DNA of 49,340 nucleotides from Chlorobiota bacterium (GTDB taxonomy: Bacteria; Bacteroidota; Bacteroidia; Bacteroidales; Marinilabiliaceae). The position numbers and the translations under genes were made by a program. Position 1 is the first letter of the stretch; each line of letters starts with the position of its first letter. Below the pieces are notes generated by a model. The model did no database searches. It was not told the origin of the DNA and saw nothing but the letters and a program-made list of their open reading frames with translations. Positions 18,076-27,935 of the stretch are shown one piece after another. The DNA is taken from assembly GCA_013153405.1 (NCBI GenBank), contig JAADEM010000168.1:1-49340 (forward strand), in the 5' to 3' direction.

Positions 18076-19584
18076 ATGGATGAACTTATTAACATATTGA
18101 AAAGTCAGAATGAGGCATTGTTCCTTTTTACCAACACTGCTTTCTGGATATTTTTCGGATTGGTACTGCTGGGGCATGCTTTTGTGTACAGATATAAATC
18201 TTTACGTATTGTTTTTCTGTTTCTTGTAAGCTTGTTTTTTTATTATAAAACAGGTGGTTATTTCTTTTCGTTGCTGCTCTTTTCTACCATAACCGATTAT
18301 TTTATTGGTCTCGGACTCGGAAAATATGAGAAAAAGGCAATCCGGAAATTATTATTGATAACGAGTCTTGTGCTTAATTTATCTCTGCTTGCCTATTTTA
18401 AGTACCTGTTCTTTTTTGTTGATCTTATTAATAAATTTTTTGATGCTGGAATTACTCCTGTCGATTATCTTGCAGAGTTCGGTAACCGTATATTTAACGC
18501 ATCTTTTGATATTTCAACCATTACACTGCCGGTAGGAATATCTTTTTTTACGTTCCAGACTTTAAGTTATTCCATTGATGTTTATCGCAGAAAGATTGAG
18601 CCGGTAAAAAACATCATTGATTTCGGATTTTATGTTTCATTTTTTCCGCAACTGGTAGCCGGTCCTATAGTACGGGCAAGCCAGTTTATTCCTCAGCTCA
18701 TGAAACCGTTTCATGTTTCGGAAAGGGCTGTGTGGAAAGCAATTCTTTTGATTCTTGGTGGGCTGTTTAAAAAGATGGTTATTTCCGATTATCTTTCCGT
18801 AAATCTGGTAGATCGTGTTTTTGAAACTCCTGATATGTATTCCGGAGTTGAGATACTGACTGCAATATATGGTTATGCATTGCAGATTTATTGTGATTTT
18901 TCTGGCTATACCGACATAGCAATAGGGCTTGCCCTTTTGCTTGGTTTCAAACTGCCCCGGAATTTCAATTCGCCGTACAAAGCAACTTCAATAGTCAGTT
19001 TCTGGAGAAGGTGGCATATGTCTCTTTCTTTCTGGCTGCGTGATTACTTGTATATCCCTCTGGGTGGTAACCGCAAAGGAACAGTTAGAACTGGAATAAA
19101 CATAATGATTACAATGTTATTGGGTGGATTGTGGCATGGTGCAAATATCCGATTTGTAATATGGGGTTTGTTGCATGGAGCAGGTCTGGTAATAAATAAA
19201 TTAATTTCAGCAGTTACGGCAAAACTCAGAGTATCGGTGCCCAAATGGTTAGGTTGGATTGTAACTTTTCAATTCGTGGTTATAACCTGGGTTATATTTC
19301 GTGCACATTCGCTGGAGACCATTCATGTTATGGGATACAGAATATTAAATGCATTTCAGCCCGGCCTGTTTATTCAGTTTGTGAAAACAAATCCGTATAT
19401 TTTTGGCTATATAATTCTTGGATATTTTATTCATTGGTTACCGGGAAATATGAAAAAAAGAGTGAAAAAATCATTCTACAAATCTCCGGTGGTAATTAAA
19501 ATTCTGATCTCTGCACTGATATTGTACTTAATACATGTTTTTCATCAGGCCGATTTGCAGCCGTTTATTTATTTCAGGTTTTAA
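18076..19584 (+). CDS. MBOAT-family O-acyltransferase (AlgI-like)
   Basis: This 502-residue protein has many membrane segments and should move acyl groups, usually acetyl, across the inner membrane. MBOAT motifs are present: LPVGISFFTFQTLSYSIDVY near residue 151-170, PQLVAGPIVR near 191, FWRRWHMSLSFWLRDYLYIP at 309-328, and GGLWHGANIRF with the probable catalytic H354. The start codon abuts the stop of the SGNH gene, so translation is probably coupled and the two proteins act together. Alginate-type or peptidoglycan O-acetylation are both possible. Confidence 0.9.
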   Translation: MDELINILKSQNEALFLFTNTAFWIFFGLVLLGHAFVYRYKSLRIVFLFLVSLFFYYKTGGYFFSLLLFSTITDYFIGLGLGKYEKKAIRKLLLITSLVLNLSLLAYFKYLFFFVDLINKFFDAGITPVDYLAEFGNRIFNASFDISTITLPVGISFFTFQTLSYSIDVYRRKIEPVKNIIDFGFYVSFFPQLVAGPIVRASQFIPQLMKPFHVSERAVWKAILLILGGLFKKMVISDYLSVNLVDRVFETPDMYSGVEILTAIYGYALQIYCDFSGYTDIAIGLALLLGFKLPRNFNSPYKATSIVSFWRRWHMSLSFWLRDYLYIPLGGNRKGTVRTGINIMITMLLGGLWHGANIRFVIWGLLHGAGLVINKLISAVTAKLRVSVPKWLGWIVTFQFVVITWVIFRAHSLETIHVMGYRILNAFQPGLFIQFVKTNPYIFGYIILGYFIHWLPGNMKKRVKKSFYKSPVVIKILISALILYLIHVFHQADLQPFIYFRF

Positions 19585-19691
19585 TCATTGGAAGGCAAAG
19601 AAAGAACAGAACTGATTTTGTGAAACGAAACAGAAGAAGCATACTGTTGATTTTGGTGTGAAAACAATACTTCTTCTAATTAACCTAATGT

Positions 19692-19723
19692 TTTGCACTA
19701 TCTGGTTTTATTGGTTATTTTTG
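19692..19723 (+). promoter_or_regulatory. Bacteroidota-type promoter of the propeller receptor gene
   Basis: TTTG at 19692-19695, a 20-nt spacer and TATTTTTG at 19716-19723 match the consensus at both boxes. The transcript should begin near 19730, just before ATG 19742. Confidence 0.75.
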
Positions 19724-19741
19724 AACTTAATCGTGAAGTTT

Positions 19742-22700
19742 ATGAATAAAAAGGGGATTAAGGTATTATTGGTTTTATTCCTTTGGGTTGTTCCGGTTAT
19801 TTCCCCGGCCCAGTATTATCATTTCGGCAGGTATTCGCTCGAAGAGGGTTTGCCTCAATCGGAGGTGATGACAATTGTGGAGGATGAACCAGGATACCTG
19901 TGGGTTGGAACCAATGGCGGGGGGCTGTGCCGGTTTAACGGGAAAAATTTTGATGTTTATACTACAAAAGACGGTCTTCTTGATAATATTATTTTCGGTC
20001 TGTTTCTTGATGATAATTATGATTTGTGGGTCGGCAGTCCGAAAGGTGTAATGAGATACGATGGAAAAAAATTTCATAAAATATTTAGCTCTGATACTGC
20101 AACATTTGTCGATGAAGTAAGGTTTTTTGAAACAGCCGGGGGTAATATCTGGGTGTTTGGAAATTTATCTGACGGAAAACAGGGATTCTTTAATGTCAGA
20201 AATGATACGGTTGTTAATGCATGTAAGATGTTTAACGAACTTACACCGGATAACAGGGTTTTGTATGTTACCAGTCTCAATAGTAATCATTTGATAGTAA
20301 CAACAATTAACGGTTATTACGATCTTATTTCAGATAAACTTTCCCCTTCTGATATTCTTCCTGTTTCCGGTAAATATCTTTATGTGCCTCTTGAGTCGGA
20401 CAGAAGCAATAATATATGGACCATAGCTCTGGATAAAAAGCATCCGGAACGAAAGTTAATGTTGTTTTCGGCTGATGGAAAATCAAAAGATATAGTATTG
20501 CCTGATAAGTTAAATGCAGGAGGAATAGCCAAAAGCTATCAGGATCGTGAAGGAGGAATATGGTTTAGTATATTAAACTACGGGCTGGTAAGATATCTTA
20601 ACGGAGAGTGGAAGGTTTTTAATGAAAAAAACGGATTACCCATAGACAATGTGCGTGCTGTATATGAGGATGCAGAAGGAAACTTCTGGCTTGGAACTCT
20701 GGGGGCCGGTCTGGCACGGTATAGTGGCGATATGTTTATACTGTTCGACACGCGAAGCGGTATCTCGGATAATATTATCAATTCAATATATCAGGATTCA
20801 GAAGGGATTTATTATTTCGGAGGAAACAGCAGCGGGCTGAATGTTTACGACGGAAAAACAATCAGGGTTGTTTATAAGGACAAAGGGTCGGATGCCGGGT
20901 TTATTGGAGCCATTTATGAAGATGGCAGGAACAATCTTTTGCTTGGAACCATGACCGGGCTTTGCAGGTACGATGGGGAAAAAATTACCGATTGCTGGAG
21001 AGAGTACGGGTTCAGTTATCCCTATCCGGTCCTCGATATAAAGCCATACGGAGATACAATACTTTTTGCAACCTACGGAGCAGGCCTTGTTAAAAGTTAT
21101 AAGGGGAAGGCTGAAGCATATAATAAAAAGACATCAGCGTTTAATGCCATTACGGTTTCCAACATATTTGTTGATTCGAAAAAAAGGGCATGGCTTATTA
21201 CTGACAATGGAATATGGCAGTATGAGGCTGATTCCGTTATAAATATAAATGAAAAATACGGGCTTAATACTTCATACTTTACTCAGGCTGCCGAGGATAA
21301 AGCCGGAAATATCTGGTTTGCTGTTTTTACTGAAGGACTTTTGAGGTTTAACGGTGAAAAGTTTTCGGTAGTTGATATGTCTGACGGACTTACGTCCGAT
21401 AATATTTATTCGGTAATTGCGGATAAAGAGGGAAATATATGGGCGGGGACACAAAACGGAGTGGATAAGCTGACTTTAAATCCCGATGGTGAGATTTTGT
21501 CGATAGATAATTTTGGGAAGTATGACGGTTTTGTTGGTATGGAAAATAACGGAGCTGCCAATTATTTGGATAGGGATGGAAATCTGTGGTTTGGAACAAT
21601 AAAGGGAGCAATAAAATATAATCCCCGTAAACGCAGGATTAATTATCTGCCACCGCCTGTATATGTTTCGGGGATGGAGATAGCATTTAAGCAGGTATCA
21701 TGGGATAAAGAACCTTACAAGTCAATGTATGATTCCATTATACCGTGGATAAATATGCCTGCAGGTTTAAAACTGCCTCATAATCTGAATCATATAAGTT
21801 TCTTTTTTGACGGGCTTTGTTACACCGTTCCCGAAAAGGTTAAGTTTAAGTGGAAACTTTATCCGGTTGAAAAAGATTATCTGCCCGAAACACAGTTGAA
21901 CAGGGCAGTTTATGCATCATTGCCTCCGGGTAATTATACTTTTTATGTAAAGGCCTGTAACAATAGCGGAATATGGAATGAAGAACCGGCAGTATTTTCT
22001 TTTACTATTGAACCGGCCTGGTGGCAGACTGTGACAATTAAAATTATGGTACTCTTGTTGTTGACTTTGCTGGTGTATGTGATTTTCAGGATATGGGTGC
22101 AGCATAACAGGCTTGTTAAATCCGAGATGAAATCAATTCTTGAGGTTAAGTCAATAGAGATGCAAAAGAGAAAAGAAGAACTGAAACAGTGCAGACAGGA
22201 AATTGGAGTTTTGAAAAATGAGATTAAGGAAATAAATACACTTATCGATAAATATTCGGAAGGGCTCAGAAAAATTTCTTTGTTGGGTAGAGAAGCTTTA
22301 TCGGGGAATGTTCCTGAAACAGTTTTTATGAACAGCTATTCCGATCTCAGCAGTGTTATGAGTGTACGTCTTTATGGAATAGCACTTTATAATGACGAGC
22401 AGAATACGTTGGATTTTAAATATCTGATAAATAATGGAGAGAGGGCGCCGTTTATCACCTTCCCGATGGATGATAAGGACAGGTTATCTGTTCATTCGTT
22501 TTTAAATACAAAAGAGATAATTATTGCAGATTTTGATGTTGAATATAAAAAGTATGTCAATGCACTGCGGCCAGTGCCCGGCGATATCGACTCCAGGTCG
22601 GTAATATTCATGCCACTTGTTTTTAATAAAAAGACTATCGGGGTTTTAACAGTTCAGTCTTCTGAAAAAGATGCTTACGGTGAACAAGATGTCACTTTTG

Positions 22701-22756
22701 TCAGAATTGTTGCTGAATTTTTGTCGGTTTCGGCCGGATCGGACATCATGAAATGA
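19742..22756 (+). CDS. Two-component-type propeller receptor with Y_Y_Y, transmembrane, coiled-coil and GAF domains
   Basis: About 1004 residues. A signal peptide (IKVLLVLFLWVVPVISPAQ) is followed by some 700 residues of propeller repeats of the form EDxxGxLWxGTxxGGLxRYxG. A Y_Y_Y domain comes next (HISFFFDGLCYTVPEKVKFKW, YPVEKDYLP), then one membrane helix (TIKIMVLLLLTLLVYVIF), a lysine/glutamate-rich coiled coil and a C-terminal GAF-like domain ending in GVLTVQSSEKDAYGEQDVTF. Hybrid two-component systems of this type normally end in a histidine kinase and DNA-binding region, or in a cyclase or phosphatase; here nothing follows the GAF. Signalling therefore needs a partner. I start at ATG 19742, because GTG 19658 lies upstream of a consensus promoter. 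Confidence 0.85.
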   Translation: MNKKGIKVLLVLFLWVVPVISPAQYYHFGRYSLEEGLPQSEVMTIVEDEPGYLWVGTNGGGLCRFNGKNFDVYTTKDGLLDNIIFGLFLDDNYDLWVGSPKGVMRYDGKKFHKIFSSDTATFVDEVRFFETAGGNIWVFGNLSDGKQGFFNVRNDTVVNACKMFNELTPDNRVLYVTSLNSNHLIVTTINGYYDLISDKLSPSDILPVSGKYLYVPLESDRSNNIWTIALDKKHPERKLMLFSADGKSKDIVLPDKLNAGGIAKSYQDREGGIWFSILNYGLVRYLNGEWKVFNEKNGLPIDNVRAVYEDAEGNFWLGTLGAGLARYSGDMFILFDTRSGISDNIINSIYQDSEGIYYFGGNSSGLNVYDGKTIRVVYKDKGSDAGFIGAIYEDGRNNLLLGTMTGLCRYDGEKITDCWREYGFSYPYPVLDIKPYGDTILFATYGAGLVKSYKGKAEAYNKKTSAFNAITVSNIFVDSKKRAWLITDNGIWQYEADSVININEKYGLNTSYFTQAAEDKAGNIWFAVFTEGLLRFNGEKFSVVDMSDGLTSDNIYSVIADKEGNIWAGTQNGVDKLTLNPDGEILSIDNFGKYDGFVGMENNGAANYLDRDGNLWFGTIKGAIKYNPRKRRINYLPPPVYVSGMEIAFKQVSWDKEPYKSMYDSIIPWINMPAGLKLPHNLNHISFFFDGLCYTVPEKVKFKWKLYPVEKDYLPETQLNRAVYASLPPGNYTFYVKACNNSGIWNEEPAVFSFTIEPAWWQTVTIKIMVLLLLTLLVYVIFRIWVQHNRLVKSEMKSILEVKSIEMQKRKEELKQCRQEIGVLKNEIKEINTLIDKYSEGLRKISLLGREALSGNVPETVFMNSYSDLSSVMSVRLYGIALYNDEQNTLDFKYLINNGERAPFITFPMDDKDRLSVHSFLNTKEIIIADFDVEYKKYVNALRPVPGDIDSRSVIFMPLVFNKKTIGVLTVQSSEKDAYGEQDVTFVRIVAEFLSVSAGSDIMK

Positions 22757-22771
22757 GAGAATCTTTGATGT

Positions 22772-22803
22772 TTTGTCTGCGTTGCATTATGGCAGGATTT
22801 TTG
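22772..22803 (+). promoter_or_regulatory. Promoter of the zinc metallopeptidase gene
   Basis: TTTG (22772-22775), a 20-nt spacer and GATTTTTG (22796-22803, 7/8 match) precede ATG 22836 by 33 nt. Confidence 0.55.
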
Positions 22804-22835
22804 AATAAATTATGAGCAAATAAAAAAATAGAGTT

Positions 22836-23540
22836 ATGTTTTCATTACCATTATTAATGATATTTATAGTGTTCGCTGTGCTAAGTATGGTTGTGAGCGG
22901 ACGCTTGAAAAGTAAATTTGCAGAGTACTCACGTATTCCTGTTAATGGAGGCCTTACCGGTCGTGAAATTGCAGAAAGAATGCTTCGCGATAACGGTATT
23001 TATAATGTAGAGGTAAAATCGGTACCGGGCCAGCTTACCGATCATTATAATCCGGCAAATCATACCATAAACCTCAGTCCGGATGTTTACAGCGGAAGAA
23101 ATGTTGCAGCCGCAGCAGTTGCAGCTCACGAAACAGGTCATGCGGTTCAGCATGCCCACAGTTATGCAATGCTTCAGCTCAGAACAGCACTTGTACCATT
23201 ACAGAATGTGAGTGCAAAAATTATTAATTTTATGTTTATTGCAATGTTTTTCGGTGCTTTTATGATTGGTGGGTGGTTTTCATACGACTTTGCTCTGAAA
23301 GTGATAATTGCATGTTATGGAATATTCACCCTGTTTGCATTTATAACTCTTCCGGTTGAAATAGATGCCAGCAGAAGGGCTCTTGCATGGCTGGATACAA
23401 GCGGAGTGGTTAGCGGCCCGGCACATGATAAAGCAAAGGATGCCTTAAAATGGGCAGCATATACATATGTAGTCGCAGCTTTGTCGTCTCTGGCAACATT
23501 GCTGTATTACGTTATGATATTTTTAGGAAGACGTGATTGA
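22836..23540 (+). CDS. YugP-type membrane zinc metallopeptidase
   Basis: This 234-residue membrane protein belongs to the YugP-like zinc peptidase family. The zinc motif AAHETGHAVQHA (HExxH) lies near residue 94, followed by the family-typical LRTALVPLQNVSAK. Membrane segments are visible at the N-terminus (FSLPLLMIFIVFAVLSMVVS), around 135-170 and at the C-terminus. The ExDAS segment (EIDASRRALAWL) may supply the third zinc ligand. The substrate is unknown. It has its own promoter and terminator and looks monocistronic. Confidence 0.88.
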   Translation: MFSLPLLMIFIVFAVLSMVVSGRLKSKFAEYSRIPVNGGLTGREIAERMLRDNGIYNVEVKSVPGQLTDHYNPANHTINLSPDVYSGRNVAAAAVAAHETGHAVQHAHSYAMLQLRTALVPLQNVSAKIINFMFIAMFFGAFMIGGWFSYDFALKVIIACYGIFTLFAFITLPVEIDASRRALAWLDTSGVVSGPAHDKAKDALKWAAYTYVVAALSSLATLLYYVMIFLGRRD

Positions 23541-23570
23541 TAAACTGTTTTTAGGATATTAAAATTGGAG

Positions 23571-23594
23571 CGCGGCCTGGTGCCGCGTTTTTTA
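23571..23594 (+). terminator. Terminator after the zinc peptidase gene
   Basis: A GC-rich stem (cgcggc 23571-23576, gccgcg 23582-23587) with a 5-nt loop is followed by six Ts. Confidence 0.8.
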
Positions 23595-23723
23595 TTCCGG
23601 ATTAATTTTGGGTTATAAAACAAGACCCTCAATGTAAAATGCATACACACAGAAGTTTTGTTTGAATGATTTCTTGCCTTTAACTTATTGTGGGATTACA
23701 TAGGTATGAAAACAAAATTAAAC

Positions 23724-23754
23724 TTTGGTGTAAAATCATTTTTCCGTATTTTTA
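23724..23754 (+). promoter_or_regulatory. Promoter of hpt-adk
   Basis: TTTG (23724-23727), a 19-nt spacer and TATTTTTA (23747-23754, 7/8 match to the -7 box) lie 45 nt before ATG 23800. Confidence 0.6.
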
Positions 23755-23799
23755 CTTACTTATTAAAGGCATTCTGCTGAAAACGTTAATTTACACTAT

Positions 23800-24339
23800 A
23801 TGAAAAGAGTAAAGCTACTTGATAAGGAATTTGAACTGTCAATTCCTGAAGCTGACATTATAAAAGCCATAAAAAAGGTATCGGATGAGATAGATCGTGA
23901 CCTTCGAGATAAAGATCCTTTACTTATTTGTGTTCTGAATGGGTCTTTTATGTTTGCATCTGATCTTATGAAAGAGATGTCGTTTAATTGTGAAATAAGT
24001 TTTGTAAAACTCTCTTCTTATGAGGGAACCAGTACTACCGGCAAAGTAAAAGAACTGATAGGACTTAATGAAGATATAAAAGGTCGTCATGTGGTAATTC
24101 TGGAAGATATTGTGGACTCAGGCATAACGGTAGAAAATATTGTAGAACAGCTAAAGAAACACGATCCGTTGGATGTGAGGGTGGCTACAATGCTTTTTAA
24201 ACCCGAAGCGTACGAAAAAGACATGAAACTTGATTATATAGGATTAAAAATCCCGAACGATTTTATTGTCGGATACGGTCTTGATTATAATGGTTATGGC
24301 CGGAATCTGCGAAACATCTACACCGTAGTAGATGAATAA
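23800..24339 (+). CDS. hpt: Hypoxanthine phosphoribosyltransferase
   Basis: The enzyme makes IMP (and usually GMP) from free base and PRPP in purine salvage. The PRPP-binding motif VVILEDIVDSGITVENI lies near residue 97-113, and the flexible-loop segment VKLSSYEGTSTTGKV near residue 68-82. The length of 179 residues is normal. It heads a two-gene unit with adenylate kinase 34 bp downstream, so purine salvage and adenylate balance share a transcript. Confidence 0.93.
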   Translation: MKRVKLLDKEFELSIPEADIIKAIKKVSDEIDRDLRDKDPLLICVLNGSFMFASDLMKEMSFNCEISFVKLSSYEGTSTTGKVKELIGLNEDIKGRHVVILEDIVDSGITVENIVEQLKKHDPLDVRVATMLFKPEAYEKDMKLDYIGLKIPNDFIVGYGLDYNGYGRNLRNIYTVVDE

Positions 24340-24373
24340 CAATAACCAATGGAAAACCTAAACAATTTGAGAA

Positions 24374-24946
24374 ATGATTAATATTGTAATTTTCGGTCCT
24401 CCGGGTTCAGGAAAAGGAACACAAAGTAAGAAAATAATTGAAAAATACGGATATACTCACATCTCGACAGGAGAGTTGTTGCGTCAGGAAATCGCATCAG
24501 GTTCGGAATTAGGACATCAGGTAGAGGCCATTATAAGCAAAGGAGAGTTAGTGTCTGATGAGCTGATTATTGATATATTAAGTAATGAACTTGACAGGCT
24601 GGGGAATGTGCCGGGAATTATATTTGACGGTTTTCCCAGAACATTGAATCAGGCATCGGAACTTAAAAACATGTTGAGTGACAGAGGTACTGCCATCTCG
24701 GCGTTGTTATTTCTTGATGTTCCGCACGAGGTGCTTATCGAACGCCTGTTGAAGCGTAAAAGTATAGACGGACGTGCCGACGATACAATGGAAGTAATTG
24801 AAAACAGGCTGAGGGTTTATCAGCAACAAACCGCTCCTGTTGTCGAATTTTATCGCAAACAGGGCAAGTTGCGTACAATTGACGGGACAGGCTCCGTTGA
24901 TGAAATCTTTAACCGTATAGATAAGGTGTTACAGGAATTACAGTGA
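24374..24946 (+). CDS. adk: Adenylate kinase
   Basis: The enzyme interconverts AMP plus ATP with two ADP. The P-loop GPPGSGKGTQSKK lies at residues 8-20, the AMP-binding THISTGELLR follows, and FDGFPRTLNQA and LKRKSIDGRADDT are present. At 190 residues with no zinc-finger LID it is the short form. It is co-transcribed with hpt, and a strong terminator follows. Confidence 0.95.
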   Translation: MINIVIFGPPGSGKGTQSKKIIEKYGYTHISTGELLRQEIASGSELGHQVEAIISKGELVSDELIIDILSNELDRLGNVPGIIFDGFPRTLNQASELKNMLSDRGTAISALLFLDVPHEVLIERLLKRKSIDGRADDTMEVIENRLRVYQQQTAPVVEFYRKQGKLRTIDGTGSVDEIFNRIDKVLQELQ

Positions 24947-24968
24947 ACCATAACGAGAAGTAATGTGG

Positions 24969-24995
24969 TCCCCGGTTAAAGCCGGGGATTTTTGT
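24969..24995 (+). terminator. Terminator after adk
   Basis: CCCCGG (24970-24975) pairs with CCGGGG (24982-24987) over a 6-nt loop, followed by ATTTTTG. Confidence 0.82.
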
Positions 24996-25043
24996 TTGTA
25001 TCAATAACAATATCGGTAACAGGATTATATCGGATATTGTGAC

Positions 25044-25051
25044 TATCTTTG
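25044..25051 (+). promoter_or_regulatory. -7 box of obgE
   Basis: TATCTTTG is an exact TAnnTTTG match 33 nt before ATG 25085. No clear -33 TTTG was found. Confidence 0.55.
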
Positions 25052-25084
25052 CAACGGTTTTTTTATTAAGTAGAAAAGAGAGAC

Positions 25085-26080
25085 ATGGCTTCATCAAATT
25101 TTATTGATTACGTAAAAATATTTTGCCGTTCGGGAAAAGGAGGTGCCGGCTCAGCTCATTTGCGCCGTGAAAAGTTTATTCCCAAAGGAGGGCCAGATGG
25201 TGGTGATGGTGGCAGAGGAGGTCATGTGATTGTCCGTGGAAACCGTAACTACTGGACACTTCTTCACCTTAAATACAAACGCCACATTTTTGCCGGAAAC
25301 GGGGAGTCCGGAGGAGCACAGCGTTCAACAGGTGCTATGGGTGAAGATAAAATAATTGAAGTGCCGCTTGGTACCGTTGTTAAAAATGCCGAAACCGGAG
25401 AATTCCTTTTTGAGGTGACAAAAGACAATGAGGAGTATATCCTTGCTAAAGGCGGACGCGGCGGGCTTGGAAACGATCACTTTAAATCGGCAACAAACCA
25501 GACTCCAAGGTATGCTCAGCCGGGTGAACCGGGAACTGAAATTGCTGCAATACTTGAACTTAAGCTGCTTGCAGATGTCGGACTTGTAGGCTTCCCTAAT
25601 GCCGGGAAATCAACACTTCTTTCTGTTGTGTCGGCTGCAAAGCCTGAAATTGCCGATTATCCTTTTACGACCCTTGTGCCGAATCTTGGGATGGTGAGCT
25701 ATCGCGATAACCGCTCTTTCGTTATGGCCGATATCCCGGGAATAATAAAAGGAGCAAGCCAGGGGAAAGGGTTGGGACTCAGATTCCTTCGCCATATTGA
25801 GCGTAACTCTATATTGCTTTTCCTTGTTCCTGCCGATGCCGATGACATAAAAAAAGAATATGAAATTCTTGTACATGAGCTCGGCAGCTACAATCCTGAA
25901 TTACTCGATAAAAGACGAGTGCTGGCCATCTCCAAATCTGACCTGCTTGACGATGAACTGATTGAAGAGATAAAACAAGATCTGCCCGATATACCTTATG
26001 TTTTCATATCATCTATTGCTAATATAGGTATCACTGAGCTTAAGGACCTTTTGTGGAAAGAGATGCACAAGGAAGAGTGA
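25085..26080 (+). CDS. obgE: Obg-family GTPase
   Basis: Obg is a GTPase of late 50S ribosome assembly and stress control. The glycine-rich Obg fold fills residues 1-158 ([29 protein letters not shown]). The G domain follows with GFPNAGKST (G1, near 168), [11 protein letters not shown] (G2), DIPGI (G3) and SKSDL (G4). The C-terminal OCT domain is absent, as often in this phylum. The MutS-like gene starts one base after its stop. Confidence 0.95.
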   Translation: MASSNFIDYVKIFCRSGKGGAGSAHLRREKFIPKGGPDGGDGGRGGHVIVRGNRNYWTLLHLKYKRHIFAGNGESGGAQRSTGAMGEDKIIEVPLGTVVKNAETGEFLFEVTKDNEEYILAKGGRGGLGNDHFKSATNQTPRYAQPGEPGTEIAAILELKLLADVGLVGFPNAGKSTLLSVVSAAKPEIADYPFTTLVPNLGMVSYRDNRSFVMADIPGIIKGASQGKGLGLRFLRHIERNSILLFLVPADADDIKKEYEILVHELGSYNPELLDKRRVLAISKSDLLDDELIEEIKQDLPDIPYVFISSIANIGITELKDLLWKEMHKEE

Positions 26081-26081
26081 G

Positions 26082-27866
26082 ATGAACCTGAAAGAAGAAT
26101 ACGAGGCCGGTAAAGAGAAGTGGAGCCGGAAACTTGAAAACCTGAAGACGAAAATCAGGTTGACAGGTTGGGGGCGTTTGTTTGTTTTTCTTTCGGGAGC
26201 AATACTTCCGTTTGTTTTTTTCGAAAGTTTTTCGACAGGTTTTTTTGTTACCATGGTGTTTTTTGCCTTGGTTTTTGTTTTTCTGGTGAAGTATGCTGTT
26301 AAACTCGGAGCCAACAAACAGTTTGCTTCCCGTATGCTGGAAGTGAATATTATTGAATTGGAAGTGTTGGACTTTAAGTTCAGGCACCTGCCTGCTGGTA
26401 ATGAGTTTATTGCGCCGGAACACGATTTCTCAGGCGATCTGGATATTTTTGGTAAAGGTTCCGTATTTCAATACATCAATCGTACATCCACAAAAGTGGG
26501 ATATGAGAAACTTGCCCGTAAACTTGCAAATCCTCTTTTGACTGCCGGAGAAATAAAAAAGGCTCAGTATGTGGTAAGAGAGCTGGCAGGTAAAAAAGCT
26601 TTCAGGCAACAGTTTTATGCTCTCGGCAAGATGATGAAAGAGGATGATAAAACAGTTGCATTACTGAAGAATATAACAAAAGTTGATTTGTCATTTTACG
26701 GCACAAAAGAGAAGATTCTTTCTGTATTATTTCCGTTATTGTCGCTTTTGATATTAATATTGTTCATGACAGGATTATTGCCTGTCAGGGTTGTAGTTTG
26801 GTTATTTTTTACGGGATTAATAATATCGGGATTATATTTCAGGAGAATAACCCGTATTCATAAACAGATTTCAAAACTTGGTAGCTTGCTTGGCAGTTAT
26901 TCGCGCCTGATTACTCTTGTTGAGAGAGAAGTGTTTGAGTCGGAGTCGCTTTTAATTCTGGCAGGTGAATTAACACAGGCGGATAAAAAGGTGTCGGAGA
27001 TTATTAAACAGTTGAGCCGTAATATCAACTATCTGGACCAGCGGATGAATATGTTTACCGGACCATTACTTAATGGGTTTTTTCTTTGGGATTTAGTTGT
27101 TACCGGTTCGTTGGTTAAATGGTTTGGTAAATATAAGAATAGTATAAAACAGTGGTTTGACATTGTTCATGAGCTCGATGCATATAACAGTCTGGCAGGT
27201 TTTGCATATAATCATCCGGAATTTACATTCCCTGAATTTTCAGAAGACACTCCGGTTAGTTCAAAAGGCCTGGGGCATCCGTTAATTCCTCCTGCCGAAC
27301 GAGTAGATAATGATTTTACACTGGATAAAGATGCCGGAATTGCAATAATTACAGGAGCCAATATGGCGGGTAAAAGCACATTTCTCAGAACAGTAGGAGT
27401 TAATATGATATTGGCAGGCTCGGGAACAATGGTTTGTGCCGATAAGTTCACATACCGGCCGCAACGTCTCATAACCAGCATGAGAACTTTTGATTCGCTG
27501 GATAAACATGAATCCTATTTTTTCTCTGAACTGAAAAGGTTAAAATACATTGTTGATGAACTGCGTAGAGGAGAAAAAATATTTTTCATTCTTGATGAAA
27601 TATTAAAAGGAACCAATTCTCATGATAAAACCAAAGGGTCAATAGCATTAACCGAAAAACTTATGGAGTTAGGTGCTGCAGGTATAATTGCAACTCATGA
27701 CCTGGAACTTGGGAAACTCGAAGAGAAACATCCCGGCAGAATCGTAAATAAATGTTTTGAGGTTGAGTTTGATAATGGAAAACTTATTTTTGACTATACC
27801 CTTCGCAATGGAATAACACACAGCCATAATGCAACATACCTGATGAGAAATATGGGACTGATTTAA
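26082..27866 (+). CDS. Membrane-anchored MutS-family ATPase
   Basis: The last third is a MutS-type ATPase: Walker A GANMAGKSTFLRT near residue 425, then TSMRTFDSLDKHESYFFSEL, Walker B FFILDEILKGTNSHD, and ATHDLELG. The mismatch-recognition domain of MutS is missing. Instead there are two pairs of membrane helices, at about residues 28-70 (FVFLSGAILPFVFFESF and on) and 206-245 (ILSVLFPLLSLLILILFMTG and on). Such MutS-related proteins are common in Bacteroidota and have no established role; it is probably not in mismatch repair proper. The start lies one base after the obgE stop, so translation is likely coupled. Confidence 0.88.
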   Translation: MNLKEEYEAGKEKWSRKLENLKTKIRLTGWGRLFVFLSGAILPFVFFESFSTGFFVTMVFFALVFVFLVKYAVKLGANKQFASRMLEVNIIELEVLDFKFRHLPAGNEFIAPEHDFSGDLDIFGKGSVFQYINRTSTKVGYEKLARKLANPLLTAGEIKKAQYVVRELAGKKAFRQQFYALGKMMKEDDKTVALLKNITKVDLSFYGTKEKILSVLFPLLSLLILILFMTGLLPVRVVVWLFFTGLIISGLYFRRITRIHKQISKLGSLLGSYSRLITLVEREVFESESLLILAGELTQADKKVSEIIKQLSRNINYLDQRMNMFTGPLLNGFFLWDLVVTGSLVKWFGKYKNSIKQWFDIVHELDAYNSLAGFAYNHPEFTFPEFSEDTPVSSKGLGHPLIPPAERVDNDFTLDKDAGIAIITGANMAGKSTFLRTVGVNMILAGSGTMVCADKFTYRPQRLITSMRTFDSLDKHESYFFSELKRLKYIVDELRRGEKIFFILDEILKGTNSHDKTKGSIALTEKLMELGAAGIIATHDLELGKLEEKHPGRIVNKCFEVEFDNGKLIFDYTLRNGITHSHNATYLMRNMGLI

Positions 27867-27903
27867 TAAATATGAATCTTTTTCTGTTTATTTCATGTTT
27901 TTG

Positions 27904-27935
27904 TTTGTTAAACCCGATTATTGTCCGTAACATTG
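27904..27935 (+). promoter_or_regulatory. Promoter of the RRM/cold-shock operon with a long leader
   Basis: TTTG (27904-27907), a 20-nt spacer and TAACATTG (27928-27935, 7/8 match) give a start near 27942. That leaves about 215 nt of untranslated leader before ATG 28159. The leader holds small hairpins (GGTTA/TAACC near 28012, CTGATTTATCAG near 28074) and no open frame of note. Confidence 0.5.
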
